Positions 23,838 to 34,600 of a stretch of DNA of 64,000 nucleotides are shown here, piece by piece. A program made the translations under genes and the position numbers. Position 1 is the first letter of the stretch; the number at the start of each line of letters is the position of its first letter. The notes under the pieces were generated by a model, which was not told the origin of the DNA, did not search any database, and was given only the letters and a program-made list of their open reading frames with translations. The stretch is from Lepidodermella squamata. Lineage: Eukaryota > Gastrotricha. The stretch lies in the NCBI GenBank assembly GCA_047495785.1, contig JBLDXI010000011.1:620001-684000 (forward strand), written 5' to 3'.

Positions 23838-23961
23838 TTAAGTGAGCGTGAGAGGATTCCTAATTCAATAATCACATTTGGTGGAGGAAAATCCTGAGGC
23901 TAGACATTTTGAATAATTCATTACTTGAATCTTATTTTCACACGAGGAGATTCCCGGCCAG

Positions 23962-25942
23962 ATGCAAACAAAAATGCTCAAGATTACGTTTCTAGCATTC
24001 GTCGTCTCATTCGTCCAGTGTCAACAAGATGATTACCCGTTTCAGGGTCCAAAAGGCCGCCCGATCTATGCGTTCTTCCCGCTGGACAGCATCGCGCAGT
24101 TAACCCCATTTTACTCGTCTGGCGATGGTAAAGCTGTGCCGTTTCGAGCGAATGAGTCAAGCGCTGGAGTTCGAGTTACGGCGTTAGGGTCCAATTCAGC
24201 CAATGTAAACCTCACTCGCCTTCGTCGCAATGAGAAAGGTGCGAGACAACGTAATATTTTTGCAATGAACATACCTATTTGTTTGTAAATTAGGTCCCTT
24301 TGGTCTACCTGGAACTTCGTATTCCTCTGTTGATGCGAACCCGATTTTGAAGTACCAAACAGCCGTCTTGCCAGCGTCATTAACCATCGCATTTTACGTC
24401 CGTCGAAATAGCGACGCAGCCGGTCAAATTTTAGCCCTTCCTTACGCTGACGAAGCCAACCCTAAGCCACAGCTAACTGTCGACCTGGAAGAAATGAAGC
24501 TGACAATATCTGATCGGGCTCAGGACGGCAATGCGGCGGCTAAAATTACGCTCAATCTTGTAAAAGACCAGTGGACTTTCATTGCTTTGACCTACCAACG
24601 TCGCAATAATAAATTGGTCGTTTACAATGAATCTGGCACAGCTAACGGCGATATGGTCCTCAGTCAGAATCTGATAGGGCTTGATACCTTCGAAAAAGGA
24701 TTTTCGTTCGGCAGAATCGACATGTACGATCAACTGGTAAGACCATGTTTCATTTATTTGAAGGCCAATTTGAAAAGGTCCGAATTTGTTGAAGTGTTGA
24801 GAAAGTTCAACAACTTTCAAGCATTACTAACTTTCTTTTTGAGGTGAAGCTCTAATTTCAACTTTTCAACTAATTTTCCAATTTTTCACAAATTGTTTAG
24901 TCCTGTCTTCAAATCTACCATGGAGCTTTACGCGGCGATGAAATCAAGCAATTGCCATGTGTCTGTAAAACACGAGGTCGTTGCGACAATGGTAAGGACT
25001 CACGTAAACGGCCCTACCTCGGTCCCTATCCGAACGATCTCGTCGGCTATTGGCCACTGGTTCACAAGCTTGTTGATCTGGACGAGTTGGCTAAAAACAC
25101 TCAGCCGATTGAAATACCGAATTTCAGCCTGATCCCATCGGTTTTGATCGCTGCGAAAGCAGCGAATAGCGGACCGTTTGGTAACACAACGCGGCTGTTG
25201 TACGCGCCGAAGTCAAACGGATTTGTCGCTAAATACAAAACTGGAGCTGTAGGTAAGCGGAAACCAGTTTTAGTATCTGCAGTAGGATTGAAATTCGAGC
25301 CCTCCTCACGTTCTTCTGTTTACAGCTAGTAAAGACTTCACCATAACATTCTTTATCTACGACGCCGTGCAATCATCCAAAAGCAGACCTGACGCGACCC
25401 TGCTGAAATATGGCGATCTGAGCGTTACTCGCAGCGAAGGCGGATCCCGAATCTCTCTGATCACCGACAAAACCACCATAGAATCCATGACGCTATTCAA
25501 CGCGAACAAGACCACAGAAATCCCACAGATGCACTTCATCGCAGTCCGTTACAACTCCCTGCTTCGCCTGCTGACAATGAACGACGATACCGGCAACACC
25601 CGAACGAAATTCATCGACCTGAAATTCACGCCTGGCGACGTAGCCATCGGCCCAACAGCTGGGCAAACCACAGCTCTGGCCTGCGTTTCTATTCATACGT
25701 CAGCCGTGATTGATACAGACATTGCCGCGACGATGAAATGCGTCTGTTCGCGGACGGTTGCGTTCAAGAGCGATGGCTGTGAGTTTCTAAAGCGGCCGTG
25801 GCATCACAAGTTGGTTGCCGTCGCGTTCGTAGTGGCTGCTTGCTTGATTGCGCTTGGCGTTGTGGTTGTTTGCTGCCTTGTTGGTTGTGGGTATGCGCGT
25901 AGAAAGTGCCGCCGTAACCAGTATGATAACATCAAGTCTTAA
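23962..25942 (+). CDS. LamG-like surface protein 2 (type I membrane protein)
   Basis: Predicted 562 aa from exons 23962-24238, 24294-24736, 24901-25252 and 25326-25942. The start has a signal peptide (MLKITFLAFVVSFVQCQ). Two LamG-like units follow: the first with LTIAFYVRR and QWTFIALTYQ strands and closing at CLQIYHG...LPCVCKTRGRC; the second opening LVGYWPL and closing ACVSIHT...KCVCSRT. A clear transmembrane helix (about residues 515-545) is followed by a short basic tail, RRKCRRNQYDNIKS. It differs from paralogues 1 and 3, which end in a GPI-type signal. The head-to-head layout with gene 1 suggests shared regulation across about 1.1 kb that now holds a piggyBac-type MITE. AATAAA follows at about 25979. 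Confidence 0.85.
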
Positions 25943-26554
25943 CTAACTAAAATGTATTAGTGCAAACTGTAGCGACGAATAAAAAGAAGAAAATACGTTC
26001 CCAAAGTTTTTCAAAGTAGCGAGAAGAATCGTGATGATCGAAATTTTGCGATGATTTCCCAACGGATAAATTTTCGAAAAATGGTCGCAAAATTATAGTA
26101 AAAATATCTTCATCACCAGGATGATCTAAGCTATCGATTCATGTAAGTTTTACCCGATTTTTTTATTATTTAGATTTTAAAAGTTTAAAAGTTGTACAAT
26201 GATAAAAATTATAAAAAAATTACAAATATGACGTTTAAAAAAAAACGATTTGAAAATGGGTCGATGTTACATGCATTTAACTATGCGCACATGGTTCTAA
26301 TAAAAAGCACACGAGTGACCTTTGCACCCTCAACTTTTGACACTATGGCAGGATCGTAAGCGTCCGATCTTTACTATTATCTATGCCTGAAAATGACTCG
26401 GAATTAATTATCATTTTCCACTTAAAAAAATCAGTTCGACGTATAGAGAGACAACATTTTCAAGTTACGCTGCAGTGTTTCATGTTTAATAATCAGATTC
26501 ATGCTTCCCCTCACCAAAAGTTTCCTGAAGCTTCACGCTCATGCGTGACTGCGC
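25943..26554. repeat. intergenic with a transposon-end remnant
   Basis: 26311-26388 (GACCTTTGCACC ... TTATCTATGCC) resembles 57484-57551 over about 70 bp and the end at 2760-2840. It looks like one terminus of the CATAGATAA element family. The rest is AT-rich and shows no gene. Confidence 0.5.
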
Positions 26555-26998
26555 TTAACCCCAAAGGGCATCAATGTTTTCAACGTCGCAGATGCAAACG
26601 TTGCCGTGGTTGGGGTAGTAGCGGTGGGTGAAGCCAGCCTGGGCTTTCCTGTCGGCATCAACCTCCAAATCGTTCTGCCAATTCTCACACTCAGCAATGC
26701 ACGCCTCCTCATCGGCAACTTCGGGGATGTAAGCGAGGCCGGGGACGATCTCATCTTCAGCATCCGGGAACTGGCGAGCAGCAGGCGCCTCGTCTTCGAT
26801 CGCATGGCAGGCGCAGTAGTTGTCCTCAGGGAAGAAGAACGGGACGGTAATGCCATCGTGTTCAGCGCAGAAGTTGGTACAACCAGCCTCGTCAGCGACG
26901 AAACCACCCTGAACTCCGAAACGGTCGAGGTCGGTTTGCGGCTCATCATGGGCGTAGGCCACGGCGAAAACAGCCAGAGCGATGATGATCTTGTTCAT
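26555..26998 (-). CDS. secreted DRFG-module protein, one-module form
   Basis: Single-exon protein of 147 aa. The signal peptide is MNKIIIALAVFAVAYA. One copy of the DRFG module follows (residues about 22-70): LDRFGVQGGFVADEAGCTNF, then CAEHDG, VPFFFPEDNYCACH. It has four Cys in the pattern C-x3-C-x18-C-x-C. A different C-terminal module carries CIAEC and CICDV with the same four-Cys logic. It is the short paralogue of the five-module gene at 28197-29144 and shares its signal peptide, strand and core promoter style. Acidic, small and probably abundant; the module vaguely recalls half of a PAN/apple fold, but I cannot assign it. Function unknown. Confidence 0.88.
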   Translation of the reverse strand: MNKIIIALAVFAVAYAHDEPQTDLDRFGVQGGFVADEAGCTNFCAEHDGITVPFFFPEDNYCACHAIEDEAPAARQFPDAEDEIVPGLAYIPEVADEEACIAECENWQNDLEVDADRKAQAGFTHRYYPNHGNVCICDVENIDALWG

Positions 26999-27057
26999 TT
27001 TTTTTACACTTTTCTGGAAATAAGCGAGTATGATACGAAATGCACAATTTCGCGTCC

Positions 27058-27065
27058 ATTTTATA
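27058..27065 (-). promoter_or_regulatory. TATA box
   Basis: TATAAAAT on the minus strand, 60-67 bases upstream of the ATG at 26998. Confidence 0.65.
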
Positions 27066-28196
27066 CGAAGCTGCGGCGTGTATTCCGATCGTTCAAACCC
27101 TGGAATTTTCTATCATTATTTACACAATTTTAGCGGAGAGGACTGCAGCATCAGCGTTGCAGCAGCTGAGGAAATACATTTTTTGCATGGAATTTGCGGA
27201 GAAACGTCGTGATTCGCTTAAAGATTAAAAGCTCTTTGCTCTCTGCGCGGCGCTATTTTGCGAAGATTCGCGAAGATTATGAAGGCTGAGTAAACACTGT
27301 AGAGATGAAATTTGATGTGAGTCGAGAGAAAGAGAAAGCTTGGTATAACTCTTTTCTCGATATTTTTCATTTCTGGGCAGGTCTATTTATTCTAAGTTAC
27401 TAAAATGGACGAGCTCATCGGGGAATCCTGGATATCCTCGCTTGGTTATTGCAAAATTCGAATTTCGAAATTTCCCATGAATAATGGTCTGTTATACTGC
27501 CCGAAACATGGTTCTCATACAGTGACGTAGGACCGCGGAACTGGTTGGGATTTCAAAAATCCACATGGCCCCTTTTTTGGTGTTCGGTCTTTGGTGACTG
27601 AGTGACTGAGCTCACCAATGTAACTTTCTCGTTACTTCGCTCTCTGATAGCAATCATTACTTCTGTTCCAGGTTTCATTCTTTTCACAAATTGTGCATTT
27701 CTAGATTGGATGTTGTAGGTTCTAGGTGGAGGACATATGAGCTAAGCGAGCTAAAAATATTTGTGTTTAAAGATGGCCTAAGGCCTAAGCCTCTATTTGG
27801 AGAGCCCCGTTTTTTAACCAAATGTTCGCATGTATTTTGAAAGAAATTCTCCTATGCCTTCCTCAGTTGCAAATTTTCTCAGTTGCAGCATAATGTCACA
27901 GAAAACGAGACCATTACTTACCCCTCGAATCACTGGTGTCATTCAATTTATCCACTTTTTAAAATTCAGATGTTTCAATATTACAGCTACGCGGACATGA
28001 AAGCTGAATCATGGCCAATTCAGCCAATAAAACTGAGAAATTAAAGTAACACACCAAACCATACTCGTCGTCATTGCAGTGATAGATGTTTATTTATTAT
28101 AGCCCTAAGAATGGCCCAAGGTCTTAAAAGCTTCGAAATTTTGAAATTTACAGATGTTCACCTCCACCACTATACAGACTGAAGACTTGTTGTAGT
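27066..28196. other. intergenic
   Basis: No convincing exon. The sequence between the two DRFG-module genes is ordinary, moderately AT-rich spacer. Confidence 0.45.
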
Positions 28197-29144
28197 TTAA
28201 TTCCAGTTGTCAGCAGTGACAATGTCGCAGACGCAACGGCCACCATCCTTGGAGTAGCGGCGGGTGAAAACAGGGTGCGTAATGACACCACCAGCCAGAA
28301 CGTCAGCTTCGAAACGGTCGCACTCAGCGTGGCACTCTTCCTCGGACATATCGATAGCGGACAACAAACCGAAAGCGTCGAAATCAGCCTCAGCCTCGCG
28401 ACGGGCGGCGAGCTCAGGATCGTCCTCCTCAATCAAATGGCAGGAGCAGTAGTTGTCCCCAGGGAAGAAAAAGGGAGTGGTAAGGGCGGGGAAGTCGTAG
28501 CAAAAGTTGGCGCAGGCGTTTTCGTCATCAACAAAACCGCCCATAACTCCGAAACGATCGGCATCATCCTCACGGGCGGCGAGTTCAGCGTCTTCCTCCT
28601 CAACCAAGTGGCAGGAGCAGTAGTTGTCCTCAGGGAAGAAAAAGGGAGTGGTAAGGGCGGGGAAGTCGTAGCAGAAGTTGGCGCAGCCGCTTTCGTCATC
28701 GACGAAGCCTCCCATAACTCCGAAGCGGTCGGCGTCAACCTCCTCGCGGGCAGCAGCCTCGGGCTCTTCGACCAAATGGCAGGCGCAGTAGTTGTCCTCA
28801 GCGAAGAAGAACGGGACGGTCATAGCGGGGTATTCAGCGCAGAAGTTGGTGCAATCGGCCTCGCCCTCGGCAATGGTGACAGCGACTCCGAAACGGTCCA
28901 TGTCGATCTCTTCCTCATCACCCTCGCGGGCCTTGCCGACCTTCTTGGTGTGGCAGGCGCAGTACTTGTCCTCGGGGAAGTAGTCGTAAATGGCGTGCTT
29001 ACCGCCGCAGATCTTCTTGCAGGCAGCTTCGTCCGCAACGTCGAGCTCAACCTTGTAGCCGAAACGGCGCTCGTCGATCTCATCGTCGCAGTGAGCGATG
29101 GCGACGAAAGCCAGGGCGGCAATAGCGATGATAGCCTTGTTCAT
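28197..29144 (-). CDS. secreted DRFG-module repeat protein, five-module form
   Basis: Single-exon, acidic protein of 315 aa with signal peptide MNKAIIAIAALAFVAIAHC. Four tandem copies of a module of about 55-60 residues begin RRFG, DRFG, DRFG and DRFG, each with C-x3-C then DNYCxCH about 20 residues later, joined by EEE/AARE linkers. A fifth, different module (FDAFG, CHAEC, CVCDI) ends the protein, matching the C-terminal module of the 147-aa paralogue. Modules 3 and 4 are almost identical (VMGGFVDDE, ALTTPFFFP), so that duplication is recent. A single exon with a TATAAAA promoter and biased codons suggests high expression. The RFG motifs are not followed by dibasic sites, so they are not RFamide precursors. 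Role unknown; a secreted structural or binding protein is inferred. Confidence 0.9.
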   Translation of the reverse strand: MNKAIIAIAALAFVAIAHCDDEIDERRFGYKVELDVADEAACKKICGGKHAIYDYFPEDKYCACHTKKVGKAREGDEEEIDMDRFGVAVTIAEGEADCTNFCAEYPAMTVPFFFAEDNYCACHLVEEPEAAAREEVDADRFGVMGGFVDDESGCANFCYDFPALTTPFFFPEDNYCSCHLVEEEDAELAAREDDADRFGVMGGFVDDENACANFCYDFPALTTPFFFPGDNYCSCHLIEEDDPELAARREAEADFDAFGLLSAIDMSEEECHAECDRFEADVLAGGVITHPVFTRRYSKDGGRCVCDIVTADNWN

Positions 29145-29211
29145 TTTCCGGTTGTAGGAACTTGTTTGAGAGATGAGAAGATTTGATGATGAAACGTCAG
29201 ATTTCGCTCGT

Positions 29212-29219
29212 GTTTTATA
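29212..29219 (-). promoter_or_regulatory. TATA box
   Basis: TATAAAAC on the minus strand, 68-75 bases upstream of the ATG at 29144. Confidence 0.65.
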
Positions 29220-30652
29220 CCGTGATTTCAGTCCTGCGACAGTCGCGGTTTTGTTTAGCCAGCTGGTAGATTTGACGTGATTTTAGCGACACTTCATCTG
29301 AAATGGCAGGTGAGCAAACTCGTGGGGATATGAATATACGCGAACGGCATACAGTCTAGACGCTAGGTACTTGTGACACTGTCATGCTTCTGATGGTATT
29401 TCGCGATCTATGACAGGCATTAAAACTGAAAGTTATCAGTTCTTAGGACATATGAATAAGCTGTGGAATGTCAGGATTTCAGGAATTTTCCATGTGTCAG
29501 CTTGATTTCGGGACTCGAATGACATATTTGAGTTATGGTCACGGAAATGTGTTGATTACAAACTGGCGGAGGTCACGATTAATGGCAAATCTACGCCCTC
29601 CAACTCAGTGCTTCTCAACCTTTTTCCGTAGTTGGCCATTTCTATAACTGATTCTCCATCCCACGGGCCAATGCCACTGTAGTGTAAGTTTGTAAGAACG
29701 CAGCGGGCCGCTTGTTAATAATGTGAGCGAAATTTTTGCTGTTTAGTCGCTAATTACTTATATTGCCATGAAATTTGAAACACATAAAATTTAACAAAAA
29801 TTGGGCAACGAACGGTGGAAGTCAAACTTGACCCGGCCAAACGTGATACCAGAAGCATAAATTCCCCTAAAAATCAGAACAATTCTTGTTAGGAGCCTTT
29901 CGATCGAGGTCAGTATAATGCTTCGGAAGCCGCGAACCATCCCGAACCATCCAATAAGTTTGCAAAGCATTGCTGTGCCGCATTAATGCTCACAATCATC
30001 AGAATAATGAGCAAACCAGCAGGAAAATCTGGTTTTTCTGTGCATTTGTTTTCGTTTTTCACATGCCCATCTTGCTAAGCTGAATATTCACCTGTTCCAG
30101 TCTACCGGTAGCGTTTTCTGAGACCCATACCGGACCTGGAACGAGGTAGGACCTGTTTCCAACGCTGATTGGTACCTATCGTTCTGGTTTCTGGTTTCTG
30201 GTTTATACATCGCTGGCCATTTAAAAATTTGAAATAAGCGATTGAGATGTGCCTAGTCACACTTTGAGCCGTTTTTCTTTCTTGCAGATGGTTTCAAGTG
30301 AACCTTCAAAGAAATCTACAGATGATTCACCAGTTTTAGACCAATGTTGACACAGCTGCGGGGATTTTCTGTTTTTCCATCATTGTAAAAGCAAGTGAAT
30401 GAACGATGAAAATGTGAAAAAACTATACTGAGACGAATGCATCAACATTTTTGGCTGAGCAAAAATACCTATGGCTCAACTCATCTAGTCATCCTTTATT
30501 TTTGTTTGAAACAGCTCTTAACTGCTTAGCGCGAACAATGACGCGCCGTAGTGGCTTTTGAGTCGTGTGAAGACCCGTCTCAACTACAGGCACTTCACTT
30601 TTGTTAAGCTTTAGCTTGAGTAACTAAGAGAGTAGTTAGTAGAAATACCCAG
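29220..30652. other. intergenic; one hAT-like end
   Basis: CAGTGCTTCTCAACCTTTTT at 29610 onward is close to the well-known terminal repeat of Charlie-type hAT transposons. I found no matching second end. No gene is supported in this stretch. Confidence 0.4.
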
Positions 30653-31593
30653 ATGAATCATCCTATGATGCCATGGCAAAAATCATTCATATCCTCAATA
30701 ATGTTACTCATAAGTCTCACTTCGAATTGCAAGGCTGGTCTGCGTTACAAATACTACGAGAGGTACAGTGACGGCGATGTTTTCGATTTGTACCAAGGCC
30801 GAGTCGAGAATTACATCGAAAGCCTGAAGGGCGAAATCGCGTTGCACAACGGCTACATCGAACAGCTCGAGAAAATCATCGCGATTCAGGAGAAGCACGT
30901 GATAGACATCAACAGCCAAACAGCACCGATAAGAAAATTGAAGGACGATCGACCTGACTTCAGGATTAAACTCAACGAGACGCTAAATGAAATGAGGCCG
31001 TTCGTGAAGCAGGCCGTTCTGTCTCGGAATCGGCAGGATGCGGCGGAGAACGCTACCTTCAAAGCTTACGACGAGCTGCTTGAAAGTAATCCAATTTTTC
31101 CAAGAATTTGTGATGAGTTCAAGTTGTCTTCATTTCAGTTAGCGCTGCTGTTGTAGCTTCACGCTACGGCGAGATGGCTACGTTCCCCGATACAAAGCCA
31201 GAACTTCTCCACGGGAAATTTCGGAAGGTCCCAAGCTTCTACTTCAAGTACCAACTTCGCGAAGAAGGCAACTGGTTCGAGGTTGGCCTAGAATTCGCTC
31301 GCGTCGAAGTTTGGCAACAGTCTGTTTTCTGGCTCGAACGCGCGTGGCAGGCTTACAACGAAACAGTTATCGCCGGATCGCGTACTACGGCCGATCTGTT
31401 GCAGATCCTCGCCAACTTGCATCACGCTCATTTCAAAAACAACGACTACGCTAAAGCTCAGGAAGTCGTTCAGATTATGCTCCAGAATCCGGATGTGAGT
31501 CGCGAGTTGCGAGCTAAAACTGAGAAATATGCCAAGGATTACTCAGAATTACTCAAAAAGCAAGAAAAGAATTCTGATAACAACGAACTCTAA
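30653..31593 (+). CDS. prolyl 4-hydroxylase alpha N-terminal/TPR-like protein without catalytic domain
   Basis: Predicted 295 aa from exons 30653-31085 and 31139-31593 (53-bp intron, phase 1, TTTCAG acceptor). After a hydrophobic leader (ISSIMLLISLTSNCKAG) comes a helical region with VENYIESLKGEI and YIEQLEKII, like the N-terminal dimerisation domain of collagen prolyl 4-hydroxylase alpha subunits. The second half has GNWFEVGLEFARVEVWQQSV, WLERAWQAY and LANLHHAHFKNNDYAKAQEV, like the TPR peptide-substrate domain. The protein stops there: the HxD...H iron-binding dioxygenase domain (about 200 more residues) is missing. Polar C-terminal tail NSDNNEL has no clear KDEL. A lumenal collagen- or peptide-binding partner is inferred, not an enzyme. 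Confidence 0.7.
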
Positions 31594-31683
31594 ATCCTGA
31601 AATAAAATTATTTCATTTCTCAAAAAATCCGCCTTAATAATTTAATTTTCATTCCAACCCAATTCTTTATGAAGTCGTGAATC

Positions 31684-34600
31684 ATGCTTTCTTTAAGCCG
31701 TTTCTTGCTGCTGAGTTGTGTCTCGTGTTGTGCTTGCGCGAAGCTATTCTGGATGCTCGATCCGATGACTAAGGATAAGGATACAGTCGAAGGCGGATTG
31801 TCACTTGTTTCTACCAACAGCCGCCAAATATTGGGCACTTGGCCATTCAAACAGCAAATCCAACCGCTTTACACGCGGCCGTCTCTAACTAGCCGACCTA
31901 TGTTAACTTATCGAATCGCCAATATCTCTGCGTTACTCGCCAATAAAACACTCGCAATCATGTTTTATTTCTCGCTCGGCAAAGTTCCGATCGACTCGGG
32001 CGAGAAGTTCAGGCTGGTGGGTATCGAGGATGAAAACCGCAATGAGCTGTTCGGTTTCTATTACGACAAAAAAGGTAAGGATTTACTTTCAATCTCAGAG
32101 TTGTGTTAGGAGGTCGTGGAGGATTTACAAAGGAAACAATGAAAGAGATGTCTTTGGGATTATCCGAAACCAATTAAAAATGCCAAGAAATCAATCGAAA
32201 TTGCAATCTCTTTGAATTGTTTTTTGCTGAATATACAAAAAACTAGGATAAAATCCTCTAAAATACCATAATTCGCTCTAAGAAGGAAAATGTGTTGTGA
32301 AATGATTCTGGACTTAATAGCAGCTGTTGTTGTTGTGACCTCCTCGTGCATAGTCGATGGGTTCCTTTCCTTCAAGATGCTGGGAAGCTGAGGGAATGTC
32401 CTATTAGTTGCCAGAATGATTTTATGTTCTTGAGGTTCAATGGGTTATCGTCAAATTGCTCTCAAGATGTTCAAAGTAATTACTTTTTATAGGAATCATT
32501 GGCTTATTAACTTCCGTTTTCTTGCTTAACTTCCGTGATGGTGTTTTTTTATTTCCCTATTTGTTTTTAGAATGCTTTGCTAATTTCGTGTACAATGGCG
32601 GCGTTCATGATGGTACACGGAGATACGGTTACGTGAAAGAACTAATCGTGCTAGGCAAATGGCTTTGGTGCGGCTTTGCATTAGGCGATGGTTATGCGAG
32701 GGGTATCCAATCAGATGGATACTGGGCCAACTTTTTTCAAGCGAATTTCACACCTGACTTGTTCAGCATTGCTGCCTCGAAGAAAGGCTTCCTCGTAATC
32801 GGCCAGCAGAAAAGCGGTCACGCCATGGCCTGCTTGTCCATGCTAACGACAAAATATCAAACAGAAGACATCATGCAAGCGCAATGTGACTGCTGGACAA
32901 AATTTGATTGTTCAAACGGCTTGGCCCCGTCTTACCCGCCAAACTTAGCTGGAGTTGGCAACACGTTCGTTTACCTTGCGTTCAACAATGTCACATTATC
33001 GCACAACATTGTGTCTGATTTGAAAAGCTGCCAGATTACATATAGCGCGGTAAGAAGGCGAGTTTCGTCAAAGCCGGGCCCGTTCGACATTCCTTTCTCT
33101 TCTTATGAAATAGAAGAGTTCTATGAATTGTTGGAATTTAGAGCTGATATCTTAACCAAACTTAAAAGAAAATACCAACTTCACATAGAAATCGGTTTCT
33201 GGTTCTGGAGGGAGTCAGCAAGCAATCCAGAATCATTTTTCGTAAAGTTCAGCGATAAATTCCGAGCGACATCACGGCGTAAGTTCATGAATTTTGAATC
33301 GATTCAAAATGTAGCAAATGCAAATTTACCGTAAAATCCGAAATAAGAGCGCAGGGGCTAATATTTTCAAAGAAACTGAAACCTGGGGGCTTAATACGGG
33401 CGAGGAGCAATTGTAGGCTGTGGTCTTATTTTTTCAAATTATCAAAGATTCCAATGTTACAATTAAAATTATCAAATATTTAATAAATTTCGAATGTCTC
33501 ATTCGTAGACGTCGATGAAAAAAGATGAAACTGAACATTTTTGGCAGTTATGTTGTCGGAAAACGATGGGAAATGATTCTATTCACGAGTCTATTTTATT
33601 GCTATTATTTTAGTATTTCTGTCTCGGTAAAATAAAATCTGCCGCCCCAAAAGGTAAAAGTCCGCCCTCGCTTAATCTCAGCCCTCATTTAATAATAGCG
33701 CGCCCTCGTTTTAAATACGCGCGCCCTCGTTTTGAAAAGGTGCGCCTTAAAGTAAACAAAGTCGCCCTGACTGGTTAAACCACCGCCCTATTTCATTTAT
33801 CCAACTTGGGCAGCTAATTTTTTTTATTTAAATCAGTTCTCCGCAAACTCGGATTTTTTCCGGCCACGTGCGGCCGGCTGCGGGCAGATCATGGCGGCCC
33901 ATTGGCGGCCGGTAGGATTTTCTCAAAGGATTGCTGGAATGCGGCCGGATGCCTTGTTTCGCACGATCATAACCCGAAAATCAGCCTTTTTGCACTATTT
34001 TCAGCTAAAATTGTGGCTGGAGCTTAGGCTTTCCGGCCGCCGAAAATGCCTATGGTGACAACAATTTGCGGAGCACTGATATAAGCTGTTCGAATAAGAC
34101 CTTCGGATGAGGATAGCAGCGCGATGGGCGATACATAGCACGGTCTACTTAATGAAACTACACGTTATAGGCTAGTGCTACCGTTGAGCGATCTAATAGC
34201 GATCGCTGTTAGCAATAGGTCTTAGCTCTTAAATAGCCATATCGCAAACCTTTTGACAACAAAACTGAACAGCAAAGTTAGTTCCTATTTATTACAGGTA
34301 GTAACTGCATGGTGCGCGTAGTGGTCACAGCGGCCCAATTTAGCGACCGGACATCGAGTCCTTCACACGTCCTTCACTATGTAATCCCTTGATCCCCGGC
34401 AAGTCGCCTTAACGCGGCGAGCTTGCAACACCTTCGACAGGCGTGCGAACGGCGCAGCGGGTGTGGGAACTTAAGGTGGATTAGTGCGGCGATCACGCAA
34501 TGAGGGCGACTTTATTTATTTTTGAGCGACACAAATGGGGCGAACTTTTACCTTTTTGGGCGACAGATTTTACCTCACCCTTTCTGTCTCAGTGCGAGAA

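Noticed and set aside
28197-29144. RFG motifs as an RFamide neuropeptide precursor
   Set aside because: The RFG triplets are not followed by dibasic cleavage sites and lie inside Cys-bearing modules.
28275-29186. Long plus-strand open frame of 303 codons opposite the DRFG gene
   Set aside because: Its open state follows from biased codons of the minus-strand gene; it shows only shadow repeats.
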